NCBI GenBank assembly: GCA_963775245.1
Contig: CAVZID010000023.1
Span: 62,001 to 126,000, forward strand
Direction of reading: 5' to 3'
Length of the DNA: 64,000 nucleotides
From: CAVSWT01 sp963775245
GTDB lineage: Bacteria > Bacteroidota > Ignavibacteria > Ignavibacteriales > Ignavibacteriaceae
In this document: positions 26,355 through 34,914 of the stretch, in pieces
Layout: every line of letters begins with the position of its first letter
How positions within the stretch are numbered: position 1 is the first letter of the stretch
Program-made: the position numbers and the translations under genes
Notes under the pieces: model-generated
Seen by the model: the letters and a program-made list of their open reading frames with translations, nothing else
Databases searched by the model: none
Told to the model about the DNA's origin: nothing

Positions 26355-28076
26355 ATGTTGCAAAAACGTTGGAAGATTAAAGACGTTAATGATGATTATG
26401 CTGTTAAATCTCTTTCCGATTCATTAAACATTTCTGAAGTTCTGTCAAAGCTGCTGGTTCTAAGAAATATTAATAACTTCACTCAAGCAAAAACTTTTTT
26501 TAGGCCTACTTTAGATTCGCTTCACGATCCGTTCCTCATGAACGGAATGGAGGAAGCTACCACACGTGTAATTGAGGCTATAACAGAAAATCAATTAATT
26601 TGTATTTATGGTGATTATGATGTAGATGGCACGTGTTCAACAGCATTACTATATATGTTTTTAAAAGAGCTTGGAGCGAAAGTAGATTATTATATTCCTA
26701 AAAGATTAAATGAAGGCTATGGGCTTTCAACAGCAGGAATTGATATTGTAAATTCTAAGGGAACTTCTTTACTAATTTCAGTAGATTGCGGTATTACAGC
26801 AATTGAAGAAACAGAATATGCTAAAAGCTTAGGTATCGATGTTATCATTTGCGATCATCATCAGCCAAAAGAACAGATTCCGGATGCAGTAGCAGTTTTA
26901 GATCCGTTGAAACCAAATTGCAATTATCCTTTTAAATATTTATCCGGTGCAGGCGTTGCATTAAAGCTTGCGCAGGGAGTTGGTGAAAGAATCGGGAAAA
27001 GAATTCTTCCTTTAAAATATCTTGATCTTGTCGCTTTAGCTGGGGCTGCAGATATTGTCCCGCTTGTTGATGAGAACAGAATTTTAGTTAGAGAAGGATT
27101 AAATCTTATAAATGAAAATCCGCGTCCTGGAATTTTAGCATTAATAAAAAACAGTAATATGGACCCTGGAAACTTGACTTCAGGACAAATTGTATTTACA
27201 ATTGCTCCACGGATTAATGCCGTGGGAAGATTAGGCGATGCACAAAGAGCGGTTGAATTATTAATTACGGAAGAAAAAGAAAAAGCTCTTGAGCTTGCAA
27301 AGATATTAGAATCTGAAAATTACGAACGAAGAAAAATTGATGAAACGACTTTTATTGATGCCCTGGATATTGTTCAATCATCATTAAATATGGATGAGAA
27401 TATCCCAATAATTCTTCATCAAGAAAACTGGCACCCGGGAGTAATTGGTATTGTTGCTTCACGTTTGGTTGAAAAATATTATCGTCCAACGATCATGCTT
27501 ACAACTATTGATGGCGTTGCAAAAGGTTCTGCAAGAAGTATTTCTAATTTTAATATTTATGAAGCGCTTCAAAAATGTGAAGATCTTCTCATCCATTTTG
27601 GCGGGCATCAAGCCGCAGCAGGGCTGGCTGTGGAAATTGATAATATTGAAGAATTTAAAACTAAATTTAACCAGGTTGTTAAAGATTCAATAACGGACCA
27701 AGATTTGCTGCCTGAAATACATATCGATTCAAAAATAAAATTCTCAGAAGTAACCCCAAAGTTTTTGAGAATCATTGACCAATTTTCTCCATTCGGACCG
27801 GGAAATATGCGCCCGGTTTTTTTGTCTGAAGACGTTCATGCAGTAAGTTCCAGAATCGTGGGCACTAATCATTTACTGTTAAGCTTAAAGCAGGAATGCA
27901 GCGATAAAGTTTTTGATAGTATTGGATTTAACCTTGGTGGTTTTTATGAGCAAATAAAAAATAACAATGTTGCTTTTAATATTGTATATTCAGTTGATAA
28001 AAGTGTTCGAGATAGAAGGACTTTCCCCCAGTTTAAAATTAAAGATATAAGAATTAAAGAAAATATAGAGGAGTAA
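26355..28076 (+). CDS. recJ: Single-stranded-DNA-specific exonuclease RecJ
   Basis: 5' to 3' ssDNA exonuclease in recombination and mismatch repair. About 573 residues from the ATG at 26355, which I prefer to the GTG at 26331 because MLQKRWKIKD is the usual opening. DHH-family motifs: IYGDYDVDGTCSTALLY, then ISVDCGITAI, then VIICDHHQP (the DHH signature), and SGAGVALKLAQG. The DHHA1 motif is SARSISNFNIYEALQ followed by HFGGHQAAAGLAVE. Length is normal. yebC follows five bases later. Confidence 0.95.
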   Translation: MLQKRWKIKDVNDDYAVKSLSDSLNISEVLSKLLVLRNINNFTQAKTFFRPTLDSLHDPFLMNGMEEATTRVIEAITENQLICIYGDYDVDGTCSTALLYMFLKELGAKVDYYIPKRLNEGYGLSTAGIDIVNSKGTSLLISVDCGITAIEETEYAKSLGIDVIICDHHQPKEQIPDAVAVLDPLKPNCNYPFKYLSGAGVALKLAQGVGERIGKRILPLKYLDLVALAGAADIVPLVDENRILVREGLNLINENPRPGILALIKNSNMDPGNLTSGQIVFTIAPRINAVGRLGDAQRAVELLITEEKEKALELAKILESENYERRKIDETTFIDALDIVQSSLNMDENIPIILHQENWHPGVIGIVASRLVEKYYRPTIMLTTIDGVAKGSARSISNFNIYEALQKCEDLLIHFGGHQAAAGLAVEIDNIEEFKTKFNQVVKDSITDQDLLPEIHIDSKIKFSEVTPKFLRIIDQFSPFGPGNMRPVFLSEDVHAVSSRIVGTNHLLLSLKQECSDKVFDSIGFNLGGFYEQIKNNNVAFNIVYSVDKSVRDRRTFPQFKIKDIRIKENIEE

Positions 28077-28081
28077 ATTTA

Positions 28082-28819
28082 ATGTCAGGGCATAGTAAAT
28101 GGGCAACCATTAAAAGGAAAAAAGGTGCGCTGGATGCTAAGCGCGGAAAAATGTTTACCAAGCTAATTAAAGAAATTACTATAGCAGCACGAGCCGGTGG
28201 CGGTGATCCGAACGGAAATCCAAGATTACGGCTGGCTGTTGATAATGCTAAATCTCAAAACATGCCTGCTGATAACATAGACCGTGCAATCAAGAAAGCT
28301 ACCGGCGAACTTGAGGGAGTTAGTTATCACGAGTTTACTTATGAAGGATATGGGCCAAGCGGTGTTGCTGTTCTTGTTGAAGTAGCCACAGATAATAAAA
28401 ACAGAACCGTAGCTGAAGTTAGACATCTCTTTAGTAAAAGCGGCGGAAGCATGGGTGAAAGCGGATCTGTAGCATGGATGTTTGATAGAAAAGGCATTAT
28501 CACATTACCTAAAAATGGGAAATCTGAAGAGGAGGTTTTAGAGATAGTTTTAGATGCCGGTGCAGAAGATCTTCAAACCGAAGAAGATTTTTTTGAAATT
28601 ACAACTGCGATGGAAAATTTTGAAGCAGTCAGAAAGTCTTTGGTTGATAAAGAATTTACTCCTGAAAATGCCTCTCTTCAATGGGTAGCAAAAAATCACA
28701 TTACCGTAGCCGGAGAAGACGCTGAAAAAGTTATGAAGCTAATTGAATCTTTGGAAGACTGCGATGATGTTCAAAATGTTTATTCAAATGCTGATATTGA
28801 TGAAGCTTCGTTGAGCTAA
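28082..28819 (+). CDS. yebC: YebC/PmpR-family protein
   Basis: 245 residues, full length. Opens MSGHSKWATIKRKKGALDAKRGKMF, the invariant family start, with GGDPNGNPRLRLAVDNAKSQNMP and the YEGYGPSGVAVLVEVATDN segment. Family members act as transcription regulators or as translation factors that help ribosomes through difficult stretches; which applies here is not visible. Typically located next to ruvC, as here (30 bases upstream). Confidence 0.95.
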   Translation: MSGHSKWATIKRKKGALDAKRGKMFTKLIKEITIAARAGGGDPNGNPRLRLAVDNAKSQNMPADNIDRAIKKATGELEGVSYHEFTYEGYGPSGVAVLVEVATDNKNRTVAEVRHLFSKSGGSMGESGSVAWMFDRKGIITLPKNGKSEEEVLEIVLDAGAEDLQTEEDFFEITTAMENFEAVRKSLVDKEFTPENASLQWVAKNHITVAGEDAEKVMKLIESLEDCDDVQNVYSNADIDEASLS

Positions 28820-28848
28820 AAATTTTTTCAAATAATTTTTATTTGTAA

Positions 28849-29389
28849 ATGATAATATTAGGAATTGATCCCGGAACTAATTACACAGGTTTCGGGATCA
28901 TTAAACAAAATAAAAATGAAAACATTCGAGTTAAAAACGGCCTAATAAAACTTCCTAAAACTTTAGTGCTCGCCTCAAAGCTTCAAATTATTTATGATGA
29001 ATTAGATAAAATAATTAAAACATACAAACCAGATGAGTTTGCAATTGAAACAGCTTTTTATGGGAAGAATGTTCAATCGGCAATGAAGATTGGTTATGCA
29101 CGGGGAGTTTCAATTCTTGCTGCTGTTCATAATAAAATTCCAACTAGTGAATACTCTCCAAGAGAAATTAAAAAATCTGTGGTTGGGAATGGTGCTGCTT
29201 CCAAAGAGCAAGTGTTTTATATGGTTGCTAATTTATTGAATCTTAAAAAAAGAAAAAATGAAATATGATGAAAGTGATGCATTGGCTGTTGCATTGTGTC
29301 ATTCATTTAGAGTTAAGAAACCAATAAAGAAAAGCAAGGATTGGAAGGCTTATATTGAGGCTTATCCGGAAAGAGTTATTAATCAATAA
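28849..29389 (+). CDS. ruvC: Holliday junction resolvase RuvC, frameshifted
   Basis: Endonuclease that resolves Holliday junctions. The 0 frame has GIDPGTNYTGFGII with the first catalytic Asp and EFAIETAFYGKN with the catalytic Glu, then ends at 29268. The last part, YDESDALAVALCH, which holds the two remaining catalytic Asp residues, is in the +1 frame and runs to the TAA at 29387-29389. The shift lies in an A-rich run (seven A, G, six A) around 29243-29260. One surplus A explains it. Slippage by -1 would not help because it hits a stop at once. The gene is either a recent mutant, uses +1 slippage, or the run is miscalled. The truncated product would be inactive. Confidence 0.85.
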
Positions 29390-29411
29390 TTTAAATATTT
29401 AAAGATTAAAA
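29388..29411. repeat. Left arm of inverted repeat flanking IVP-type gene
   Basis: Pairs with 29859-29882 at 22 of 24 positions. The inner 14 bases TTTAAAGATTAAAA (29398-29411) are exact. Confidence 0.65.
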
Positions 29412-29450
29412 AATTCAAAAAATTAATTTTTTCATAAATAGGGAGGAAAA

Positions 29451-29864
29451 ATGAAAGCAGCAACTTTTGAAGATTTAAATGTTTGGAAAGATTCAAGAGA
29501 GTTTGTTAAAACAATTTATGAGTTGACGGCATCAAAAAATTTTTCTAAAGATTATGGCTTAAAAGATCAGATTCAAAGAGCTGCCGTTTCAATCATGAAT
29601 AATATTGCAGAGGGATTTGAAAGAAATAGCAATAGAGAGTTTATTAAATTCTTAAAATATTCTAAAGGTTCGGCTGGAGAAGTTCGTTCAATGCTTTATA
29701 TAGCTTTAGATTTAAATTATATTTCGCATGAATCATTTAATGAAAATTATGAAAAAGCTATAAACATAATTACACAAATTTCTAACTTTATTAAGTATTT
29801 AAGAAAATATGCTATTAAAGAAAAGATTACAAAACTACGCGTCTTAATATTTTCAATCTTTTAA
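29451..29864 (+). CDS. Four-helix-bundle (23S rRNA IVP-type) protein
   Basis: 137 residues of the same family as the broken gene at 4147-4509: TFEDLNVWKDSREFVKTIYE at the start, LKDQIQRAAVSIMNNIAEGF in the middle, FIKFLKYSKGSAGEVRSML and then ALDLNYIS. It is predicted to form an antiparallel helix bundle that oligomerises. It has a clear ribosome binding site (GGGAGG before the ATG). It interrupts the usual ruvC-ruvA gene order and is bounded by a 24-base inverted repeat. This suggests it arrived as a cassette. Its role is unknown. Confidence 0.85.
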   Translation: MKAATFEDLNVWKDSREFVKTIYELTASKNFSKDYGLKDQIQRAAVSIMNNIAEGFERNSNREFIKFLKYSKGSAGEVRSMLYIALDLNYISHESFNENYEKAINIITQISNFIKYLRKYAIKEKITKLRVLIFSIF

Positions 29865-29882
29865 TCTTTAAATTTTTAAATC
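29859..29882. repeat. Right arm of inverted repeat flanking IVP-type gene
   Basis: Contains TTTTAATCTTTAAA, the exact complement of 29398-29411. It overlaps the last codons of the IVP-type gene and ends 15 bases before ruvA. Confidence 0.65.
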
Positions 29883-29896
29883 TTTCAATTTTAATT

Positions 29897-30478
29897 ATGA
29901 TTGGATTTTTAACTGGCAAAATAATTTCTTCTAAACCAACTAAAATTTTACTTGATGTAAATGGAGTTGGATATGTTGTTAATATTTCAATTAATACTTT
30001 TGAAAATGTTTCTGATAAAGAAACTGTATCACTCTTTATTCATACGAGTGTAAAGGAAGATTCGATTACACTTTTCGGATTTTTCACCGAATCTGAAAAG
30101 GACATGTTTGAATTATTAATTTCCGTTAACGGAATCGGACCTAAAATCGCACTAAGTATTTTATCTGGAATTAGAATTGATGATTTAAAAAATGCAATTG
30201 AATCTTCAGATGTTTCCAGGATTGTTGCAGTCCCGGGAATTGGAAGAAAAACTGCTGAACGATTAGTGCTTGAATTAAAATCTAAAGTTGATAAAATTGT
30301 AGAAGAAGGAAGTACAGCAATTCCATTCAGTATAAAAAACGAAGCAGTGTCCGCATTAACTACATTAGGCTACAATTCTAAAATTGCAGAGAAGGTTGTT
30401 AGAGATGTTTTAAGCGATGATGGAAATCTTTCACTTGAGGAGGTGATTAAAAAAGCTTTGGGAAATTTAAACAAATAA
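29897..30478 (+). CDS. ruvA: Holliday junction branch migration protein RuvA
   Basis: 193 residues. The OB-fold N terminus (MIGFLTGKIISSKPTKILLDVNGVGY) is followed by helix-hairpin-helix motifs (LLISVNGIGPKIALSILSG near residue 75 and IVAVPGIGRKTAERLVLEL near 110) and a C-terminal RuvB-binding domain. It targets RuvB to Holliday junctions. It lies downstream of ruvC, from which it is separated by the IVP cassette. No ruvB is seen nearby. Confidence 0.95.
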   Translation: MIGFLTGKIISSKPTKILLDVNGVGYVVNISINTFENVSDKETVSLFIHTSVKEDSITLFGFFTESEKDMFELLISVNGIGPKIALSILSGIRIDDLKNAIESSDVSRIVAVPGIGRKTAERLVLELKSKVDKIVEEGSTAIPFSIKNEAVSALTTLGYNSKIAEKVVRDVLSDDGNLSLEEVIKKALGNLNK

Positions 30479-30527
30479 CAAATTCCCTTCTCTTGAAGAT
30501 GGAATTCAATTATGTAATGGTGAAATT

Positions 30528-30737
30528 ATGTCGGAAAACATTGAATATATTGTAAATGAAAAAGGTGAAAAGATAAAAGCAATAATTTCTTTACCTTTAT
30601 TAAATAAAATACTTTCCAGAGAAAAATCCGGATCCCCCAAAATGACAAGGGAAAAAATTAAAAAATTTGAAGGTACTCTTAAACTAAACGTTGATCCATT
30701 AGAATTTCAAAAAGTATTAAGGAATGAGTGGCAATAG
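30528..30737 (+). CDS. Antitoxin of VapBC-type module
   Basis: 69 residues. Opens with IEYIVNEKGEKIKAIISLPLLN, an antitoxin-like beta strand plus helix, then a charged C terminus that would wrap the toxin. Its last 14 bases overlap the start of the PIN-domain gene at 30724, the usual coupling for toxin-antitoxin pairs. The toxin partner carries an in-frame stop, so the module is probably dead. Assignment rests mostly on context. Confidence 0.6.
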   Translation: MSENIEYIVNEKGEKIKAIISLPLLNKILSREKSGSPKMTREKIKKFEGTLKLNVDPLEFQKVLRNEWQ

Positions 30738-31098
30738 ATTTCTCTTAGACACTAATATTGTTTTATACTAATTAGGCGGGAAAATAGAAATAAATGATAT
30801 GCCGGAAGGTGAATTTATACTTTCTTTCATTAATGAATTAGAATTATTGTCTTATCCGGAAATAAATAATTCTGAAGAAGAAAAAATTGAAAATTTCATC
30901 AAGGATATAGAAGTTATTAGTTATAATGATGAGATAAAATCAAATACAATTCGACTAAGAAAAAAATTTAAACTTAAACTTCCCGATGCTATAATTTGTG
31001 CAACGGCTTATCTAAATAATGCCTCACTAATTACGCATGATTCAAACCTTGCTAAGATTAAAGAATTAAAAATTATAAAACCAGCTTTTAAATCTTAG
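30724..31098 (+). pseudogene. vapC: PIN-domain toxin (VapC-like) with in-frame TAA
   Basis: The frame from the ATG at 30724 reads MSGNRFLLDTNIVLY, a TAA at 30769-30771, then LGGKIEINDMPEGEFILSFI. The opening FLLDTNIVLY has the first catalytic Asp. Later KLPDAIICATAYLNNASLITHDSNL carries the remaining acidic residues of a PIN ribonuclease. TTA to TAA (Leu codon in the usual YLLGG) explains the interruption. The downstream 99 codons remain open and well conserved, so the mutation is recent or an error. Confidence 0.8.
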
Positions 31099-31127
31099 TT
31101 GAATTATTTGTATATATACTTAATAAT

Positions 31128-31784
31128 TTATCCAACTTCACATTCTAAAGAAGCAATCCCTTTAATTTCTGCAAAAAGCTTATCTCCCTTTTCAACTTTT
31201 CCAACACCGGCAGGAGTACCAGTAAAAACTAAATCACCTTCTTCCAAAGTCATTAGCGAAGAAATGTATTCTACAATTTCAACCGGATTGAAAATCATTT
31301 TATTTAATTTTTCTTTTTGCCTTACTTCATCATTTACTTTAAGAGTTATTTCTTCTTCCAAATTTAATTTGTAATCTTGCTTGGAAATAAATTCACTTAA
31401 AACTGCTGAAGAGTCAAAACATTTTGCAATTGTCCATGGATGTCCTTTTTTCTTCAATTCACTTTGTATATCACGAAGAGTCATATCCAATCCGACTCCG
31501 TAGCTGGTGATGGCTTGTTCGGCCAAATTAGAGTCTGCATTTTTAATAGTCTTCCCAATTAACAAAACAAGCTCAACTTCATGATGCATTTCATTTGAAA
31601 AATTTGGATAGATAATTTTTTCTCCGCTAAAGATAACTGATGAATTTGGCTTTAAAAATATTACAGGCTTTTCAGGGACTTCGTTGCCGAGTTCCTTTGC
31701 ATGCTCTGCATAATTTCTTCCAACACAAACCATTTTGCCGATTGGAAATTCTTTAGTGCTGTTTTTAATTTTTATTGATTTCAT
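31128..31784 (-). CDS. Fumarylacetoacetate hydrolase family protein
   Basis: 218 residues. MVCVGRNYAEHAKELGNEVP near the N terminus, PVIFLKPNSSVI, metal ligands in MHHEVELVLLIGK, then GVGLDMTLRDIQSELKKKGHPW and the C-terminal LEEGDLVFTGTPAGVG. Family members include acylpyruvases and oxaloacetate decarboxylases; the substrate here is not evident. Cytoplasmic. It is convergent with the broken PIN-domain gene. Confidence 0.9.
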   Translation of the reverse strand: MKSIKIKNSTKEFPIGKMVCVGRNYAEHAKELGNEVPEKPVIFLKPNSSVIFSGEKIIYPNFSNEMHHEVELVLLIGKTIKNADSNLAEQAITSYGVGLDMTLRDIQSELKKKGHPWTIAKCFDSSAVLSEFISKQDYKLNLEEEITLKVNDEVRQKEKLNKMIFNPVEIVEYISSLMTLEEGDLVFTGTPAGVGKVEKGDKLFAEIKGIASLECEVG

Positions 31785-31799
31785 ATTTCAAAGTTAAAA

Positions 31800-31862
31800 G
31801 TCAAAAATCAAAATTCAAAAATATATTTAATCTGGTTTGACATTTGAATATTGAATTTTGAC
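31800..31862. repeat. Inverted repeat (20-base arms, 18 matching)
   Basis: 31800-31819 pairs with 31843-31862 except for two positions. It consists mostly of TCAAAA and ATTCAAA words. It lies in the gap between two co-oriented minus-strand genes, with no T run typical of a terminator. The composition resembles the inverted repeats around the IVP-type gene at 29.4-29.9 kb. Confidence 0.6.
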
Positions 31863-31868
31863 CTAAAG

Positions 31869-33131
31869 CTAGGTCTTCTGCTTTTTCTTTTTTGCAGCAG
31901 GAAATAAAATATTATTTAAAATTAATCTATAGCCAGGTGAGTTTTTGTATAAAGATAAATCTGTGGGTGGATCACCAACAGCATGCTGGTAATCTTCTGG
32001 ATCATGGCCGCCGTAAAAAGTAAATGTTCCTCTTCCATAATTTCCATGAATATATTTAATCTGATCTGTACCTTCACGCTGCGCTAAAATTATTACCGAA
32101 GGTTTAATATCTTCTTTATGAAACATGGTTGTTTGTCCCATAAATCCTCTTATTACATTTACATGATCTTGTGTTAACATGGTTGGAACAGGATCATACT
32201 TTGCCGAGAATTGAAACAAAGTAAAATAATCATTTTGAAAATTCCCAATTTCATTAGGCTGCACATCTATATCGCTGTATTCATAAACGTAGGGATTCAT
32301 TTCCAATTTAAAATTTGTGAAGGCAAGAGTATTGGAAAAATCCAATTTCTCCTGTGCATCAGGATCAGCAGCATCACCATCATACATTTCGGCACAGATA
32401 TCTACATTGTGGGCTGCGAGTGCAATGTCATAGGAATCAGTTGCCGAGCACATTGCAAATAAAAACCCTCCATTACCTACAAAATTTTTTATGGTTTGTG
32501 CAACCGCTTTCATCATATTTGAAACTTTTTTAAAGCCGTTCTTTTTCGCATCTTTCTCATACATCATTTGCTGATCAATATACCATTGTGCATTGCTGAA
32601 GCTTGCATAAAATTTTCCATATTGTCCGGTGAAGTCTTCATGGTGAAGATGAAGCCAATCATATTTTGAAAGATCGCCTTGAAGGATTTCATCGTTCCAG
32701 ACTTTATCATAAGGAACTTTTGCATATTCCAAAGCAATTGTTACAGCATCGTCCCATGGTGAAAATCCAGGGGGGACATAAACGGCAATCTTGGGTGCTT
32801 TCTCCAACCTTTCCACATCCATGTTATTGTCTTCGCTTTGAACTTCGGAATAAATCTGCGCAGCTTGTGAAGCAGAAATATTATCAAACGCGACACCTTC
32901 AATCCTGCATTCATTTGCAATCTTATCCGAATAATCAATCATAAAAGATCCGCCTCGATAATTTAAAAGCCAGTCCGCTTTTATTCCCGCTTGCAGAGCA
33001 TGAAAAGTAATTCCATATGCCCTTAAATGATCGGTTTGTTTTAAATCCATGTATATTAAAATCTTTGATTGTGCCAGCACAAAAAAATTAGCAAACAAAA
33101 CCAGCAGCAAAATTTTTTTAATCATAATCAA
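31869..33131 (-). CDS. Secreted glutamine-amidotransferase-like protein
   Basis: 420 residues with a signal peptide (MIMIKKILLLVLFANFFVLAQS). After KILIYMDLKQTDHLRAYGITFHAL comes a fold resembling secreted class I amidotransferase/ThuA-type proteins: YVPPGFSPWDDAVTIAL, GNGGFLFAMCSATDSYDIAL (nucleophile-like Cys region), and a C-terminal RGTFTFYGGHDPEDYQH. Similar proteins in this phylum are sometimes labelled asparagine synthetase B without good reason. The function is unknown. Exported to the periplasm or beyond. The tail is very basic (KKKKQKT). Confidence 0.55.
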   Translation of the reverse strand: MIMIKKILLLVLFANFFVLAQSKILIYMDLKQTDHLRAYGITFHALQAGIKADWLLNYRGGSFMIDYSDKIANECRIEGVAFDNISASQAAQIYSEVQSEDNNMDVERLEKAPKIAVYVPPGFSPWDDAVTIALEYAKVPYDKVWNDEILQGDLSKYDWLHLHHEDFTGQYGKFYASFSNAQWYIDQQMMYEKDAKKNGFKKVSNMMKAVAQTIKNFVGNGGFLFAMCSATDSYDIALAAHNVDICAEMYDGDAADPDAQEKLDFSNTLAFTNFKLEMNPYVYEYSDIDVQPNEIGNFQNDYFTLFQFSAKYDPVPTMLTQDHVNVIRGFMGQTTMFHKEDIKPSVIILAQREGTDQIKYIHGNYGRGTFTFYGGHDPEDYQHAVGDPPTDLSLYKNSPGYRLILNNILFPAAKKKKQKT

Positions 33132-33237
33132 AACTCAAAATAAAAAGTGATTATCTATATTTCATTAAATTGAACATATAAATAACCACTTTAAAATTAA
33201 AATGCTAAACCAATATATCTGACGGATAAATTTTTCT

Positions 33238-34914
33238 TTATTTCAGCATTGCTTCAAGAGAATTAATCTTTCCAGGCAAATCACCTTTCAAATGAAATCT
33301 TATAACTTTTCTGCCTCTATTATGCAGCGCCTTCATATCACCTTGCGCTTGAGCTGTAATTAAAGTTCCGAACGAATAACCTTTATCAGGCACTTCAATA
33401 TTTTCACCTATCTCGGAAGTAAATTGAATAAATAAACCATGATTACCGTCGCCTTTATGAAGCTGTCCTGTTGAATGCAAAAAGCGCGGGCCATAGCCAA
33501 CTGTTACAGCATATTTATATTTATCACGAATTGTTTTTCTGAAAGATTCTAAGGCATCATCAGTTTTTTTATTTGGCGGAATGAACGCCATAACCGCCAC
33601 ATAAGTATTATCTTTTCCTTGTGCTAAAAATTCTTTCAATGCATCTTCGACATTCTTTTCTTTTGTATCGGCAAATACAGAAATATCACTGCTTTCAATA
33701 ACAGGCTTTTGTTCCGGCAGCTTTCCGCTCTTTTTATATTCAGTCATACTTTCATTTGCCAAACTTTTTGCAAGCTGAACATTTGGCTGATTAAAAGGAT
33801 TAATTTCTAAAACAGCACCGGATAAAGCAGTAGCAACTTCCCATCTGAAAAATTCTTTTCCTAAATCATATTTATCATTTAAATCAATTTTGATTATTGG
33901 AAATCCAGCTTTTTCCAATTTATCTATAACGGTATCAAGATTTGAATTATCATCTTCCTTCAAACGGAGATAAGCAAAAACTCTATCTTTATGATAAACT
34001 TCCGGTGAACCGATGGGTTCATTAACTACAGGTAAAATCCCTTTATCTTCTTTGCCTGTACTTTCAGCTATCAATTGTTCAACCCAAACCGGAAAGGGAG
34101 AAATTTTAGGAGAAGCAATAATTGTGATTTTATCTTTACCTTGTTTTGCCAGTTCTCCCATTGCTGCACCTAAAATACTGCCAGAGCTATCTTGCACTTT
34201 AGCATCTTTAGAATTTTTAAGTGATTCTTCTTTTGCTCTTTGAAGAAGTAAAGCGACATCAACTCCAATTAATGAAGCCGGAACCAACCCAAAAAATGTA
34301 AGTGCCGAATACCTCCCGCCAACTTCATCAGGTGTCGTAAAAGTTCTTCTGAATTTTTTCTCTTCAGCTAATTTTTCAAGATTTGAGCCGGCATCGGTGA
34401 TTGCTATAAATTGTTCACCCGGATTTGAATTGAACTTTGATACTTCACTAAAAAAAGTATAGAAGAAAGACATGGTTTCTGTTGTACCGCCTGATTTGCT
34501 GGCAACTATAAAAATAGTTTTTTTAAGATCGTGAGTATCCATAACATTTTTGACAGATTCCGGATGAGTGCTGTCTAAAACAGTTAAAGTTGGATTGCCT
34601 TCTTTATTTCCATAAGTTTTAAAGAAAACTTCAGGCGCTAAACTGCTGCCTCCCATTCCAAGAAGAACAACAGCACTATATTGATCTTTAACTTCATCAG
34701 CAAATTTTTTTAAGTCAGAAACTTTTTCTTCCATTGAAGTTGGAAGATTAAGCCAGCCAATCCGGTTTGAAAGCTCAACATCATCTTCCTTATTAGGTTT
34801 CCATACAGTTGGATCGCATTTCCACATTCTGCTCAATACATTGTCTGCTTCCCATTTACTAAGTCTTCTACTTACATGTTCTTCAATATCTTTACTAAGC
34901 GTTAACATTTGCAC
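33238..34914 (-). CDS. pgi: Glucose-6-phosphate isomerase
   Basis: Interconverts glucose-6-phosphate and fructose-6-phosphate. 558 residues. YSAVVLLGMGGSSLAPEVF and IFIVASKSGGTTETMSFF form the sugar-phosphate site. DEVGGRYSALTFFGLVPASL and the C-terminal GPRFLHSTGQLHKGDGNHGLF give the catalytic residues. It resembles the isomerase half of bifunctional transaldolase/isomerase proteins. The start (ATG at 34908, or GTG at 34914) overlaps the 3' end of tal by up to 20 bases in another frame. Co-translation is likely. Confidence 0.9.
   Translation of the reverse strand: MQMLTLSKDIEEHVSRRLSKWEADNVLSRMWKCDPTVWKPNKEDDVELSNRIGWLNLPTSMEEKVSDLKKFADEVKDQYSAVVLLGMGGSSLAPEVFFKTYGNKEGNPTLTVLDSTHPESVKNVMDTHDLKKTIFIVASKSGGTTETMSFFYTFFSEVSKFNSNPGEQFIAITDAGSNLEKLAEEKKFRRTFTTPDEVGGRYSALTFFGLVPASLIGVDVALLLQRAKEESLKNSKDAKVQDSSGSILGAAMGELAKQGKDKITIIASPKISPFPVWVEQLIAESTGKEDKGILPVVNEPIGSPEVYHKDRVFAYLRLKEDDNSNLDTVIDKLEKAGFPIIKIDLNDKYDLGKEFFRWEVATALSGAVLEINPFNQPNVQLAKSLANESMTEYKKSGKLPEQKPVIESSDISVFADTKEKNVEDALKEFLAQGKDNTYVAVMAFIPPNKKTDDALESFRKTIRDKYKYAVTVGYGPRFLHSTGQLHKGDGNHGLFIQFTSEIGENIEVPDKGYSFGTLITAQAQGDMKALHNRGRKVIRFHLKGDLPGKINSLEAMLK

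Noticed and set aside
29243..29260. Classical -1 programmed frameshift in ruvC
   Set aside because: The -1 frame meets a stop almost immediately. The conserved C terminus is in the +1 frame.
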